This document shows, piece after piece, positions 1 to 13,600 of a stretch of DNA of 64,000 nt. The notes under the pieces were generated by a model. It saw only the letters and a program-made list of their open reading frames with translations, did no database searches and had not been told where the DNA came from. The DNA is from Laburnicola sp. R22_1 (Eukaryota > Ascomycota > Dothideomycetes > Pleosporales > Didymosphaeriaceae). The first letter of the stretch is position 1; each line of letters opens with the position of its first letter. Location of the stretch: contig JACONQ010000013.1 of the NCBI GenBank assembly GCA_014281115.1, forward strand, positions 2,581,598-2,645,597, in the 5' to 3' direction. A program made the position numbers and the translations under genes.

Positions 1-3000
1 GCCGGCACGTAAGCCCTGCAGATATATAAGTGGGGAAATATTAAGCTATTTGTTAATACTCTAACTGGCGAACATTAAGTAACTATAACATAGATAGTAC
101 TTATTCCTACGTTCTTTATATTAGTAGTGTCACTCTCACGCTGTTAATTAGTTAGTATTAAGTTCGACTCGGGACGTAGCTGTCTCTATCTAAGGAGCGC
201 TTTAATGAACATATTCTGCACACTTAATAAGCAGGGTGGCTATTAGGTTATAGACTCTAATAAGGCAACACGTCCGAACGCATTAGAGTTGTACACATTT
301 GCGATTTAATTAAAGTTAGCTAAGCTAAGCTATATAGAGCGCAAGCCTCTATAAGTTACCCCTATAGAAGCTTATTAGATGCTAGCTCATGTAGGACGAC
401 GCGCGGTTAAACACCTAGAGTAGGCAGTAGATAGTATTAAGCTTATTACTAGCCCCTAAGCTCCATAATAGAGGGGATGTGAAAAGTGTATTAACTCTAA
501 GCTTTCTAAGATTATTAGTTAACGCCCTTAACGCAAGCCTGCGACACGCCCCTTTAAACGTATTAGTATCGACCTTATACAACTTAGGAAGATGGGTAAA
601 GCTTGCTATAATAGGGATAAGTGGCTCTTACACGCTGTGTGTTAACATAGCAGATATTATTTAGAAAAGACTCTTTATAATAAGAAGAAGAATACTCTAA
701 CGCGCTTAGTTTAATAGATACTAGCGCTTATATAGACCTAGTTTAACGTAATTATTATATACATTCGCTGTGACAACAAAAAGGGTTATGCTAATCTCTA
801 GGAGGTCTTTTAAGACCTGGGTATTATAGCTAAGCAACGTGCTGTTAGTGCAGAAGAGATAACTAGCCTGCCTAAGAAGGCTAGTAACCTTATTATTACT
901 GCGGCAAGAGCTTTGCGGATTAAAGCAAATTTGCCTAAGGAACTAGCTAATAAGTTATGCCTAATGGCTATTTATATCCTTAATTAATTGCTAATAGAGG
1001 TTCTTAACTAAAAGACGCCCTATAAATATGTACGTAAGGTAAAGCCGTCTCTTGCACACATAGACGTTATTAGTGCCAAAGCCCTATTCCGTAATACTAA
1101 GGTGGCTAAAGGTAACAAGCTTAAGTCAAGGTTAATTACTAGATGGCTAGTTGGATACGAAGGAACGAATATCTTCCGTGTATAGGTTCCTAGGGCTAAC
1201 AGTGTTGTTTAAACACGTAATGTTATCTTTGTACGAGACTAACGCTACTCGGCTCTACAACTTAAGCCTATAACGGAGGAGATATAACGCGTAGTCAGAG
1301 TCCTTAATATTAATTTATTAGATAAGGAGAAAGATCCTGTTATTGAGCAGATCTATTGTGATATAACATATTGTCAACATATAGTTAAGGATAATGTTAA
1401 GGATTAAGAAGAAGAGGCTACTAGGCTAGATAATGCCAAAGAGCAGATTTAATAGGAGGCCTATAAAGGATTACTTACACTCTAAGAGACACTAGTACCT
1501 AGCACTTATAATTGTTTTTAACTAAAAGGCTAGAAAGAGATTGCTTCTAGAGATACTGCGTCAAACTACTATTAGAATAACGCTTTAAGACGGACAAACC
1601 CAAATATTACTACAGACAATATCGTTCTAGGGTCCTATTGTTAGGGAGGTGGTAGAGGAGACAATACGCCTAGGGACTATTTTAGTATGTACGCTTCTCT
1701 ATACTAGCAAATATTTGCTACGGCAATTATACAACTGCCCCCAAATAAAGAGTTAAAGGTTTACTATAATTAACTACCGCCGCCACTAAAGAACTAGGCT
1801 GAGGTTAAATCCCGCCCTAATGCTAATAAGTGGTTTGCTACTATAGACAAAGAGATTAAGGAGCAGCTTTATAAAGGTGTATTTAAGAAGGTAAAAGATA
1901 ATATAAAGGAGTACCTAGATACTAAGACCCTGCCACTAATATAGGTTTTTATGTACAAGTTTAATACTAATGGCTACTTAACTAGCTACAAAGCTTAACT
2001 AGTTGTAAGAGGAGATTTGTTGTAAGACTGCCGCATGGCTGTATGGTCGGTCCTTGGTCACATGACCTCGGCCGGAATAACCTTATGCCTAGCCTCACCC
2101 ATACACCTTCAGGCCCTCGGTCCTCGATAGAATGACACATCTCTTTTCTCATGGTCAACCCATATCACTATGAATTACTGTGATCTCCACTATCTTATAT
2201 TTGTAGATAATTTAGGATAATACCTACGCAGCTATCCTTACAGCTTAAACGCTCTGCTTCCTCTCTATTACGTCTAGACTCTAGATGGGTTCCAAGACAG
2301 ACTAGACAATATAATACGACTACGCTGAGCACTATATAGGCTTAAGGATACCCTAGTGCTGTGGCACAAACACCTAAAGAAGACCCTTGTTAATATGGGC
2401 TTTACTTAAGTTAAGGGTATCCCTTGCCTATTTACTAATAGTAAGCTAATGCTATTCTATTATATAGATAATATTGTCGTCCTTTTCCGCAAAGGCGATT
2501 AATAATATTATTAATAGTTTTAACGCGAGTTTACAAAACAATACGAGATACGAAGCTTAGGAGAACTACGCTAGTTTCTAGGGATACGCATTATTAGAGA
2601 CTATGCGAAAGGCAAAGTCTAGATAATCTAAGACTCCTACATCGCAAAAGTCTGCCACGACCCTAATCTCCTTTAGGGCAGCCGACACCCTAAGGTCCCT
2701 CTACGCGAGTCTTATCTCTCCCTAAGTATAGATAAATCTAACACGGAGCGCACCCGCCTATATTAGATCCTAGTTAGATGCCTTGGCTTTATCTTATATT
2801 TTACCCGGCCTAACGTAGCAAAAGCGCACTTAATACTTGCCCGCCATCTAAATAATCTAAGCTAAAAGCATCTTGCTACTGTTAAGTCTGTGTGGCAATA
2901 CTTATATAACTTCTAATTCTAGGCAATTAGAGCAATAATAGCACGCTCTAAGAACGCTAACTACATTAGTTAAATTGACAATAAGGAAGCTGAGGAGTTG

Positions 3001-3550
3001 TTGTTCTTTGGTGCCTCTAATGCCGCGTTTGCTAACGATCCTAATACTGCTTAAAGCTTATTTGCCTATGTGTTTAAGCTCTACAGTATGGTTATTAATT
3101 AGAAGGCAAAAATCATAAGATCTATTACCAAATTAACTACTAAGGCCGAACTGTTTGCCCTATTAACTGCTGGCACTAAGTTATCCTAGTAGATAAACAC
3201 CTTTAAAGCTATTAGGTTTAATCTAGAGGTTCGACCTACGTTGTACTGTGATAACTAGCAAACAGTCTCTATCGCTAATAAGGACAAAGAAAAGCTCGAT
3301 ATAAAGCTTAGACATATTAAAGTATATTAGATGTGGATCCGCGAGCAAGTTAAAGCCAGGAACATTAACGTTACCTAGATAGGAACTACTAATATGCCCG
3401 CTAATAGATTAACAAAGTCTCTCTCTAATAGTAGCAAGCACGAGCGATTCTTGCAGCAATTAGGAATAACTAATATCCGCTAATAAGTTATTAGTTTAGA
3501 GGATAAGTTTGTATATCTATTGTTACCTAATAGAGTTCTTTCTAGGGAGG
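1..3550 (+). pseudogene. Ty1/Copia pol relic (integrase end, reverse transcriptase, RNase H)
   Basis: The forward strand reads as Copia polyprotein once TAG/TAA are read as glutamine. The integrase C-terminus is near 1130-1190 (ITRWLVGYEG, followed by V-RTRNVIF). Reverse transcriptase starts near 1827 (NKWFATIDKEI) and its active-site box near 2460-2490 reads YIDN where the family has YVDD, a G-to-A type change. The RNase H end lies at 3290-3480 (LDIKLRHIKV, then MPANRLTKSL). The 5' part, with gag and the left LTR, is outside the window. Stops occur every few dozen codons, nearly all TAG/TAA at former CAG/CAA, which fits RIP. A clean 179-bp insertion sits at 2021-2199. The element cannot encode protein. 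Family assignment is firm from domain order; clade is not determined. Confidence 0.85.
2021..2199. mobile_element. Short solo-LTR-like insertion in the Copia relic
   Basis: The Copia frame breaks here and resumes after 179 bp. The host sequence TTTGT is repeated on both sides (2016-2020 and 2200-2204), a 5-bp target duplication. The insert starts TGTAAGA and ends TCTTATA, an inverted pair apart from one C-to-T, so it looks like a TG...CA-ended LTR. Its base composition is ordinary, unlike the AT-rich host, so it arrived after the host was mutated or escaped RIP because it is short. It has no coding capacity. It could instead be a MITE, but the 5-bp duplication and TG/(C)A ends favour a solo LTR. 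Confidence 0.7.
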
Positions 3551-3782
3551 TGTCCTAGAGGCCCTCTATTCACTTATTTTGCTTTGTTATACTTTATAGC
3601 ACTCCGCTACCTTTGTGCTGTAGGAGGTGTGTTAGTATAGAGTATAATATTACATAATACCACCAACCTAATATAGACTAGTTGCTAATTACGATTCTGC
3701 TACTTAAGCAATTTCTCTGTTGAGCTTGTTACAATTAACTTAGTCTCTCATTCCTAATTGCTACCCTACTTATTCCTTATAC
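3541..3782 (+). repeat. Copia polypurine tract and 3' LTR
   Basis: A short purine tract (AGGGAGG, ending 3550) is followed by TGTCC at 3551, the expected start of a 3' LTR. The LTR runs to about 3782, where it ends CCTTATA (a likely CA end with C changed to T). The right edge is supported by an inverted second copy of the same LTR at 63218-63448, whose similarity stops at the same point. The sequence beyond belongs to a reverse-strand Gypsy element, so this Copia was inserted into that Gypsy. The matching 5' LTR and target duplication lie outside the window. Confidence 0.75.
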
Positions 3783-6700
3783 TATTCTACTCTATTACGC
3801 CTTCTTCTGGCGACTTCTCGCTAAACTATTAGGACTAAGGTTCTCCTAAAGTCTTAACTTTATCTTTAATCTCCAAGTTAGATTTAGAGCTAATCTCTGT
3901 TAACAATATTAGCTCTTCCGTAATTGCTCTCCTAAGTTCGCGCCTTCTTGGCCGCCTTTGTTCCTGGGATGCCGCTTATTAGGATCTTGTAATCGCACTA
4001 ATTAATCGGGTAGTTAGTTTATTAAACGTATCCCTACTTAATAATATTTCTAAAGGCTCTATATAAGCTCTGTTTCCTTTCTCTACTAGGTGTTGCGCCT
4101 CGCTCATATAGTCAGGGCGTCTTAATAGTCCATCCGCTAGGTTTTCCTTCTATAGCTAGTAGATAATAATAAAATCGTACTCTGCTAGCCTCTTATAAAT
4201 TCTAACCTACTAGTAGTTTAATTTCTTTGTGTCTATAAACCATCGCAGGTTATTGTAATCTGTAAGAATAATAAATAGAATACTTAATAGATAGTATTGC
4301 TAATATTCGACGCTTTTATTAATAGCTAGCAATTTCTTATTATGTGTATTGTATTAAAGTTGTGTGCTGTCTAGCTTCTGTAAAAAGAAACTAATAGGTT
4401 GCTATTGTGGGGTTTTGTTGGATTTAGGCACATTCTGGCTTAATATGCCAGATATTGCGCTACCTAAGACATCTACCTTAAGTCTTATCTCTCTATTAGA
4501 CTTAAAGTGCACTAATATAAGCACTACTGTAAATGCGGCCTTTAACTCTTCGAAAGCTACTCTTGCCTACGTATCTAGGTGTAAGGGTTAGCTTTTCTCC
4601 CTTCTTTAAGCATGCCTACTCTGGGTAGCACTAGACTCCTTCTAAGTAAGTTTAGTAAGGAGTAGAGCCACTCTTAAAAATCCTTTAATAAACATCCGGT
4701 AATAATTTATAAAACTAATAAACACCCTAATATCGCGCACTGTCTTAGGGAGTGGCCACTCTATAATTGTTTTTATATAGTCTTTGTATACTCTAACTTT
4801 CTCTTGGCTAATAATATAGCCTAGGTAATCTATCTCTTCCTAATAAAACTCGCACTTGCTAAGTTTAATATACAGTTTGGCCTTATATAGCCTTTAGAGG
4901 ACTTCTTTTACGTGTTATTTATATTCCTTTTTTATATTAGAGAAGATAAGTATATTATTCAAATAGATAATACACGTCACATTAATTAGTTCTGCTAGAA
5001 CTTTAATAATATGCTTCTAGAATTGTGCTAGAGTATTAGTCAAACTAAACAGCATTACTAAGTACTTAAAGTGTCCGTACTTAGTATAAAAAGCTGTCTT
5101 CTATTTATTGCCTTTTTTAATTCTTATTTAATAATATGTCTCTTAGATATTAAGCTTAGTAAAGAACTTTGCTTTTGCTAATCTTTCTAAGGACTTAGTA
5201 ATTAAGGGTAACGTGTTTACAAGCGTGCCGTTAGTACAAGCGAGCCGTCAACCCTACTAATTTTCTACACTTAAAAAGCCACGTAGTTTAACAATATATT
5301 AAAATTCTATTAATATAATAGCTTTCCTAAATTAAGCAGTATCTATAGAAGCCTTCTTGCACGTACGTAAGTTGTGCCCAGGCTCCCTGCAGCGCGTGCA
5401 GCGCGCTAAAGCCTGCCGGCTCGCACCTAACCGCGCCTGGCTATACCGCGTTTCTCCCTCTAGTTGCTGCTTAATAGCCTTCTAAGCAATAATATCCTCT
5501 TCCTCTGCCTTTAATAGAGTGCCTTGCTTCTAAATCTGCTTCTTTTTGCGCTGTTTATGCGTTATAGCTGCCTTATTTACCCTTTATAGACTAGCTATCT
5601 TATTGCGCATAATTACTATTAAATGCGCCATTTTCTTAGCCCCTCTTGTAAGCCAATTAAGTAACTAAATAACTAATATAGGAGAGAATTCTTAATGCCT
5701 TTAGATCCGCTTACAAACTAGAGTTGACTAAGCGCCTAGCTTGCGCGCGTTACTTAGTGTTGCAGACTCCTATAGGGTCTCTAGTAGGGCTGCTAGCGAC
5801 AGCATACAAAGCTTCATATTAAGCTTTAATATCACTGCCTCTAGATTGTGTAGAACTAGCCCAGCGCCTTAAAAGCTTGCGCAGATATTCTCCTTTATAA
5901 TTAACTAGTTGTAGGCGGCGCGAAAGGCTAGTAGAAACTTAAGCTTAGTGATATAGTTAATGTGGTCGTGTATTAGGCCCTCGACCTGGCGCCCGTACGC
6001 CCGCTTTAACGGCAAGAAACAGCCAATATTAAGCAGTTGTAGAAGGTGTGACGAATATGGCAGCATATAGAGAGTATAGATCTTATTCTTTTTGTAGATC
6101 TCCTAGAATTTAAGCGAGTTGTAACTCTTATAGCTGTTAAGTATTAGTAGCTAACGCGCGCCCACTCTACGCTCTACTATATACTTAATAAAATGCTATA
6201 GCCAGGCAACACTAAGCTTGTTTGTAGTCTAGCCATTGTCGCTAAGACTAATAGCCTAGTTACCTAGTATATCGTCGCCCTTGTACTAGGCAGAGAGGTG
6301 GTACTAGCCAGCGAAGATAATAAAGGGCAGAATTGCCCACCTAGCAGCGTTAATTCCGTGGATCGCTGTCACCCACTCACGATTGCCTAGCTGGATTGCT
6401 TTTGGCCGGCCACGCCTCTCTAAGCCAGTAACGACTAGCTGGGAGGATATTTTACCTATTAGAAAGCCAGTCTTGTCAAAGTTAAAGGTATCCTCGTCGC
6501 AGATACTGTAGGTGGCCTTTATACGTGCTACTAGCTTAAACTAGGCCTATATAACTGTTAGGTCCTTGTAGAGGGCTCGCTGTCGATTGTAGGGTCGATT
6601 AAATCGCGTTGTGAGGCTGTCTGTTTGCTTAACAAAGTTCCTAGGCCACTGCTAGCTAACGTGGCCTGCGCTGCGCTTAGTAAGCAGCTTATTCGCTATA

Positions 6701-9405
6701 TCTCGTACAGCACCTAGAGTGGGCGCAAAGCCTCGCAAATCTAGGTTAAGTATTTGCTTAACAATTACCTCCTCTTCTAGCTTAGTAAGCTTCTTTAACT
6801 TAGGCTAGTAATCGCGTCGCGTAGCAATTCCGGCGCGTTAGTTGCGCAGCGTTAATTAAGGGACGTTAAATGTTAAGGCAGCGCGATTTTCGCTCTAAAT
6901 TTAATTTTTATTAATAGCTAAGATAGCAAGGAAGATATCTCCTTTGTTATAGGGCAATTAAGTTATAGTTAGTTAAGGCATTATAGTTTACTTATCGCGC
7001 ATTATAGAAAGTTAGTGGGGTTAACGGCTCGCTTGTACTAACGGCACGCTTATAAACACATTAACGCATAACAATTCTTAATAGTAATCTTGTTAAGGCC
7101 GTAATAATCTACGCATAGCCTTAATATACTATTCTTCTTCTTTGCAAATAGAATTAGTGCTTTAGCTAGTAATCTTAAATGTTATATCCAGCCTCTTTGC
7201 AAGTAATCTATAATATACTTACGCAAGACACTTAGCTCGTCCTTAGATAAGTTATAGAGGGGCTAAGAGGGTGGTTGTTCCCTAGAGAGAAGTTTAATAC
7301 TTAGGTCGATTACAGAGTATTTCGCTATATTACCGAACTCTTAGTATACCTATAGTATTATAGCCTCTACTAAGATTGTAGACGTTCTATCGTCTATATA
7401 GCCAATATGACACGCGTGTAATTCCGCAGTTAAGTCTAATATTGTTGAACTAAACTGTTCCGCGTCTTTGAGGGTCACTTTGGCGTAGTTAGACGCATTC
7501 TACCCTAACTTTCCTTAGAACAACAATTAACCTGTGCGAAAGTTAAGTTTTGGATTATATGTGGCAATCCATAGTAATCCTAAGTATATCTCGTACTTCC
7601 TTAGGTCTACTACTATGAACGGGACCTAGTAGGTCTCTCTATAACCTCTGGCATCTACTAGGTACACTTTGGCAACTGCAGATCTATATATAGTAATATT
7701 CGCACTATTTGCCGCCTCTACTATAAAGTCTAGCAAGAATATTACTGTTAGATTTCTCTCCTTCGCAAAGCGAGCAGAGATTATATTAAGTTTAGCGCTA
7801 CTATTAACTAGTGCCTTAACTAAGCCTAAATCCTCTACTATAGCCTACACTATTATCGCAGTTGGCCTCTTTAGGTAAAGCACGTTATAAAGCTTTTTAA
7901 GCTGCTTGTTCTCCTTATACTTAACAATTGCGGCTAACAGAATAAAGTCTAGTCCTGCCAGTTCTTGCCTTTTTCTGTGGACTCTAATACGTCCTTAGAA
8001 TAGAAAGGTAGGTCTGGATTTCTCTCCTTCTTGCAATTAGGGGAGATATAGTCTCTCTTACTATAGTTCTAGTAAGTAACCTTTAGATTATCTTTATCCT
8101 TTTCCTTTTGTGTTAAGGTAGACTGTTTATAGTCCTTACGCTTCTTTCTGCTACGTTTGGCCAGCCTAGCTAACTTAGCAGGGGGCGTTATTAACTTAGG
8201 CCTCTTTAATAAGTCCTTAGACTTGCCTTTACTCTTAGCAGACCGCCCTTCCTCTTAGTAAAGGCAATTGGCAATCTCTTCCACCTCTATAAGGATTTCC
8301 CTCTAAGAAGGTAAGTAATGCAGAACTTCTCTGCGTAGCTTATTATCTATAGAAGCTATGAATTTAGCTACCCTATAATGCTTATTCTGCTCCTTAATTT
8401 CATCCTACAAAGAGAGAAGGTGATTAAGTAAGTCTATTAGAGACTGGCCTGCCCTTTGGCGGCAGTTCTTTATCGCCTTAAACGCTGTCTGCTAGCGTTC
8501 TAATAGAGTGCCCAGGGCATTAAGTATTTGTTCTGTTAACATCTGCTAGGTAGAAGCCTATTCAGGGTCTGTCTATTGTTGCTAATTAGAATACAACTCG
8601 AATTGACTTTAAAGATCCTTAGATAAATACTATCTACTAAAGGTAACCTTATAATCTTTTATAACAAAGCGAGAAGGTGCTTACGAGAAATAAAACTCGT
8701 AATCCCGCTTCTATTAGTTATAATTGCGACAATTCTTGCAGTTATAAATGTGTAGTAGGGGTAGTCGCGGCAAAGTACTCTATTTAGTAGCTATTAGAAA
8801 CAATAAGGCCACAGTAGCCATACGCGGGGTACTAGTAAGCTTATTAAGAGCTACTACGTCGCCAGCTTTGTATTGTTATTAAATATCCTTAATACGTTAT
8901 ATTTCCTGTCATTCCTATTCCTTGCGCGCCTAGTCCCGTAGTTATATAAGATAAGCCGCCCTTCTATTAGCTTCTATTGCATTTGGCTCCTTCTAAGGGG
9001 CTCGCGAACCCTTAGGGCTATTATTAATTTCTTGTTAGGTAGCCTCCCTAAGTTCTTCTACTTATTCTCCTACCTACCTAATAGCACTAGCTTGCTGCCA
9101 AGTGTTCCTAGATAGGCTGCCTGGCTTCTGGCTTATAAAAGCAAGGCGTTTACTAGGTCTATATGTTGCCATTATAGCGGCGAGAATTCTACCGCTGCCT
9201 ATAAGGGAGCGATTCGAATATAAGGGCGCTACTAGGACGCCTAATAGTTAATAAGGCAGAATAGGATAATATTAGGAGGTAAGTAGTAATAAGACGAATC
9301 GCTATCCGCTCTTATCCAAAGTGAGGAGGTTTTTATCTAAACCCCTACTAGGTCCAAAGGAGACATAAGTCCCCATTTAGCCACCTAAGTGACAAGGAGG
9401 CCTTA
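3783..9405 (-). pseudogene. Ty3/Gypsy element relic (gag, protease region, RT, RNase H)
   Basis: Read on the reverse strand, gag starts at an ATG at 9172-9170 (MATYRPSKRLAF). RT to RNase H follows leftward, with the RT end near 4860-4780 (KCEFYQEEIDYLGYIIS) and the RNase H/linker near 4145-4100 (NLADGLLRRPDYM). Part of the 5' LTR and leader probably occupies about 9190-9405. No integrase is seen: the element is cut at 3783 by the Copia LTR, so its 3' part is missing. A pogo element with TA target duplication is inserted at 5220-7052, inside RT. Stops are frequent and of the TAG/TAA type expected from RIP. The element is dead. Family is secure from the RT motifs; the left LTR border at 9405 is approximate. 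Confidence 0.75.
5220..7052 (-). mobile_element. Fot1/pogo DNA transposon relic 1 (in Gypsy)
   Basis: The element is bounded by inverted termini of about 35 bp (CAAGCGTGCCGTTAGTACAA at the left, its complement at the right with a few C/T changes) and a TA duplication (5218-5219, 7053-7054). The reverse strand encodes a degraded pogo-type DDE transposase: NFDKTGFLIG near 6490-6460, a second catalytic box reading LILNSYKSYNS (the usual aspartate is asparagine), then HLLQLLNIGCFLPLK and the basic C-terminal tail. Own length of 1833 bp is normal for Fot1-like elements. Many glutamine codons are stops. It belongs to the same transposase subfamily as the outer element at 39504-52173, but the termini differ. 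Confidence 0.85.
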
Positions 9406-10000
9406 TAACTTTGCCCTTAGAGCAACCTAAGAAGTGGCATAAAGAAGTAGTTTTCTAGTTATCTACCCGCGTACAGAGAGCGCGTGAGTCTCTTAGCTAA
9501 TAGAAGACTAAAAAATAATAGTTATAACTCTAAAAAGCTTAGTAGTAAGAGATTTATATAGCTAATAAACAATTTAAAGCTCGTTTATAATAGGAGAAGC
9601 GCGTTGCATAGGTAGTAGCCAGAGATACGCGCGCTAAAAAGAGAGCCAAGTAGGCTAATAAGCAACACCTTAATTAACAGGCTTGTAGGGCCAATTAACA
9701 ACTTTAAAATCGCATTAAATTAGCTAAAAAGGGTAACAAAAAAGCTTTAAAGTCTACTATTCTACCTATTAAGAAGAAAAAAATCTGCGCTAGCACCTAC
9801 ACGCATTAATGTGGCAGTATCTGCGCTGTTAATGCCAGCGTCGCGCAGTGGCTAAATAATTAGAACACTAAGTAGATATCTATAATTTAACTAGCTAGTA
9901 ATTATCTATAGCTCTATAAGATCTTAACTCTAGAAAATCTCGCAATAAAAGCTTTTGTATAGAGTTCTACAGCCTTATATTACTGGCTAAGATGCTGGTG
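9406..10000 (+). pseudogene. C-terminal tail of a pogo transposase, heavily RIP-mutated
   Basis: This stretch aligns base by base with the C-terminal tail of the better preserved pogo at 54788-56914 (56276-56860). It shares the LEQPKEWH box, the basic coiled tail and the region after the stop. Nearly all differences are C-to-T or G-to-A, so almost every CAG/CAA of the cleaner copy is TAG/TAA here. The N-terminal and catalytic parts are absent; the copy is cut at 9406 where the Gypsy leader begins. The sequence after about 9985 differs from the inverted terminus of the other copy, so the right boundary is approximate. Confidence 0.8.
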
Positions 10001-10365
10001 TTAGTGTCAGATACGTAAGTATCTTTGATAAGATGAGATGAAAGTGATGAATTTGATAATGAATTGATTGTCGAGTGATCTCTGTCGGAGAAGCTTAGCT
10101 ATCGTACGCAATATCTATCTAGTGCTAAGACGCACTAGTAATAGTGCGGAGTAGTGTAACAGTAGTACGCCAGTCTCCTTTGTGTATTTTATAGTGATCT
10201 CACAGTGAAATCACTATAAGTTACACCAACTATCGTTATAAGGAGACTATGTGATCGAACGCACGTGACTACTAGATTTCACAGTGAAATCACAGTGATT
10301 TCCAGTGACCTAATATCTAACAGTTAGGATGCGCGTTAGTGTCTCTGCGCACTAACTATCTTAGT
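10001..10365. other. Intergenic segment with short palindromes, no gene seen
   Basis: This 365-bp segment lies between two pogo remnants and has more ordinary base composition than its surroundings. It repeats the motif TCACAGTGAAATCAC, inside a near-perfect palindrome, near 10200 and 10280. A similar CACAGTGAA occurs near the 3' end of the chromovirus (about 48985). No reading frame of interest was found. It may be a terminal or LTR fragment of an unrecognised element. Confidence 0.4.
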
Positions 10366-10619
10366 AGGGTAGAGCAGTACTATATTAACGCACGTGCCGC
10401 CCTAGTTCGCGTGCCGCCCCACTAACAACATGCTTATTACCATAAAGATAAGGCTGCAGAGAGCCACAAAATAGCTATTATTACGAGATTTTTTAGTGAG
10501 GAGACTTATAATATGCTTGCATTAGTATATACTTTTTATATTTGCTTGGAAGAGTAATTATATGGCCGCGAGAGTTAACTTTTAGTAGGGCAGCTAGTGC
10601 AGCTTCTGGGGACTCCTCT

Positions 10620-13600
10620 ATAGAATTGTTAACAATTAAATTAAGCTAAATTATTGCGTGGATTTAATTTAATTTATTAATAGGTAACGTTATGCTAGAT
10701 TTAGAGAATTTAATAGTATTATAAATTTAATAGATTTAATAGATTTGTAAATATATAATATATTAAAATCTTCTCTTTATACTATAATTACTATATAGAA
10801 TTGTCCCACTAGTATACGCTATATAAACTATTAACAGTAGAGTTAGTTAATATACTTTTATTAATCTTGTTATTAGAATCTATTAAACCTACTTCTATTT
10901 ATCTCTACACACACTATAGAGCTGCTAGTAAGTTAGCTCTAATTTTGCGACGTTATGGCTCTAATAGATTACTAAGCTCGCTAAAAAGTCGCTTACACTT
11001 ATAGCTAGAGGCGGGTATAGTTATTATATTAAGCGCTAGCTACGCTAACGCTAGGTACTTACTGCGTAGATTAAGCTAATAACGTACTAGGTTACCTTAT
11101 TAATTAAAATCTTCGCGACTCTAACGCGGCTTGTTGGCACGCTAGCGCTGGTACTTATCGCTATAGTCTACCTTGTCATTGCTCTCTGCCTTAATTATAG
11201 CGTTAATAGCGTTGTTAATTATGTTTATATGTGACTTTGTAGACTTTGGCTATGGACGAGGAGCTGGGCAATAATTATAAAGGCGCCAAAGTTGCTAGAA
11301 AGCAGCATTAGCCGCTGCTAATTAAGCTGGGTTGTTGGCCTATGCTACTTTGCAGTAGTTGCGATAGTAGAAATAAAGTATAATTATAGTGTAGTAGATA
11401 GGGGAGTTGCTTAGTTTACTATAGTAAAGCTTTAGTTTAGTAATAGTAGCGCGTAAGTTAATAGCCATATAGTCTTCTGGTGCGTCTAGCTGCTCGAAAT
11501 TAACACTCTCCTAAGTAACTAAGCGCTTCTTAAAAGCAGTAATCAGGTGTTTAAAAGTAGGTATAATCTTATAGATAGCGCTAAAGCGACTATTAAGCTT
11601 ATACTACTTCTTCCTACGCCCCTTTAGCCGCTTAGTGGCTACTTTTAGTGACCGCAGAACATCCACGTAGTTAATTATTACCGCCTAGTCTACAGCTATA
11701 AGGCTGTTTAATCGCATCTACGCTAGCGTAGATAATAGCTTGTTGCTATTATTACGCGCAGCCTTATTAGCATTAGCTGTCTTCTTAATATAATAGTTTG
11801 CGTAAGCTATAATAGGTTATTTAAAAATAATTCCTTGCTTAAAAGCAGCGCAATAGCTATTCTAGTAGGTAATATAGGCCTTAACTATAGCTAGTAGTAA
11901 ATTGTTATTGTTAGTGGGGTCTTTGTTATGCGCAAGGTGCTAGAAATAGGCAAAGCTAAAGTGCTGCTTTAGCGTACTAATATAGTTAATAATGTCTAGG
12001 AATACGCCTAGAGGACCTAGCTGTCGCCATTTAGCCATAAACTTCTCCTTATCTTTCTTATGTCTTAGGTTGTTATCGTACGCGTCTTTATCCTTGCCAA
12101 ATATAAAAGTTTGGCCGACTAAGTTAAAAGTATGGGGACCGCAACAGAGCCGCTGCCAAGACGATAAAAACCCATGCCTTTAAGCCAGGTACTTAATAGT
12201 CACATTGTTGCTTGTAGTGTTATCTAACACAAAGTAACCTAGCTTCTGTAGCGTTATACCAAACGACAATAGCGTCTTATTAACGCACTCCCTAATTGCC
12301 TCGCCGCTATAGACGCCTATAAGCTGCGGCAGCGCCATAGGCAAGTCTATAATCTTTTCCTTAGTGTTAACGTAGTGAGCAACAACACTAAAGAAGCCAT
12401 GTTTGCCGCCTTTAGTTTAGCTGTTAAAGCTTATATAGACTTTGCTAACTGCAGTTAATAGCTTAGTTTTAATAATTGGCTTTAAATAATTATATAGTCT
12501 TATTATAAACCTTACAACACTATTATGGCTCGCCCATAGCGCTTCTTTAGCAGCTAGGTTAGCGAAACAAAGCATGCGCCTAAAGCTCTCGGTCTTAAAC
12601 TCGCGCAATGGGTGGTTGTTTTTAACAAGCTAGGTTATAGCAGTAAGCCAAAAAGCCTATACGTTAAAGTTACCTAGCTTATTAACAACCTCTTAGCTAA
12701 CCTCTACACCCTTTTTTAGCGCGTTAGTTATAGTCTGTTAACCTCTAGGCAGCTTTGGCAGCTGCTGTCTGCGCAGGGTTATGCGATGGCCGCGCTTATT
12801 CATACCTAGGTGCTTTGCGGCTAAGCTTATATAGCTGTTAACACCTCAACAATACCGCTAGTAATAGTGTTATTATAACACTAATAGCACACAAAATAGG
12901 TACGTTTGGCTAACCTATGCTTACTTCTATAGCAGTCCTTCGCAAGGTAACGCAGTAGCCGTGCTTAAAGACCTAGCTCTTCTTGCCTATAAGAGTGCGC
13001 AATAGCTTCTTAAAACGCCGCAGCTTACTCTAATTAATGCCTTTAAAGTTATTAACAAAGCGCGCGTTAAAACCACCTAGCTCCTCCCTACTACCCTCCT
13101 CCATAGTAGTCACTATAGCTGCCTTTAATGCTGTAGCTGCCGTAGCCGCTGCAGCGATTGCGGGCTAAGACTCTAGCAACTATAACTCCTATAGCCGCTT
13201 AGGCGCTCCTATAACCTGCCTAACAAGCGGGTTAACAGCCACCTCAACAGCTACCTTAACAGTGACTTTAATAGGTATACTTAGAAATAGCGGCAAAAGC
13301 AGCGCAGCTGACTGCGTTTTAGGTAACTTAATTGGCTGGCTAGTAGTACCACAAAGAAGCTTATCTCTCTCTAAGGACTTAGCAACGTTTGGGGCAGCTA
13401 TTATTAATGTTGGCAGATATAGCAGCGGGTTAATTATTATTAACAGCGCGTTTAGGAGCCATCATTAGGCCTAGAGGTAAGTAGAGGCAGCAAAAAGTAA
13501 GCGCTAAGCTACTAACAATAGCCGCTACAACAACAAAAGTATACTGTTTTAATAGCAACAATAGCAATTGGCAACAGAAGCAGCGCAATAGGATGGCTGA

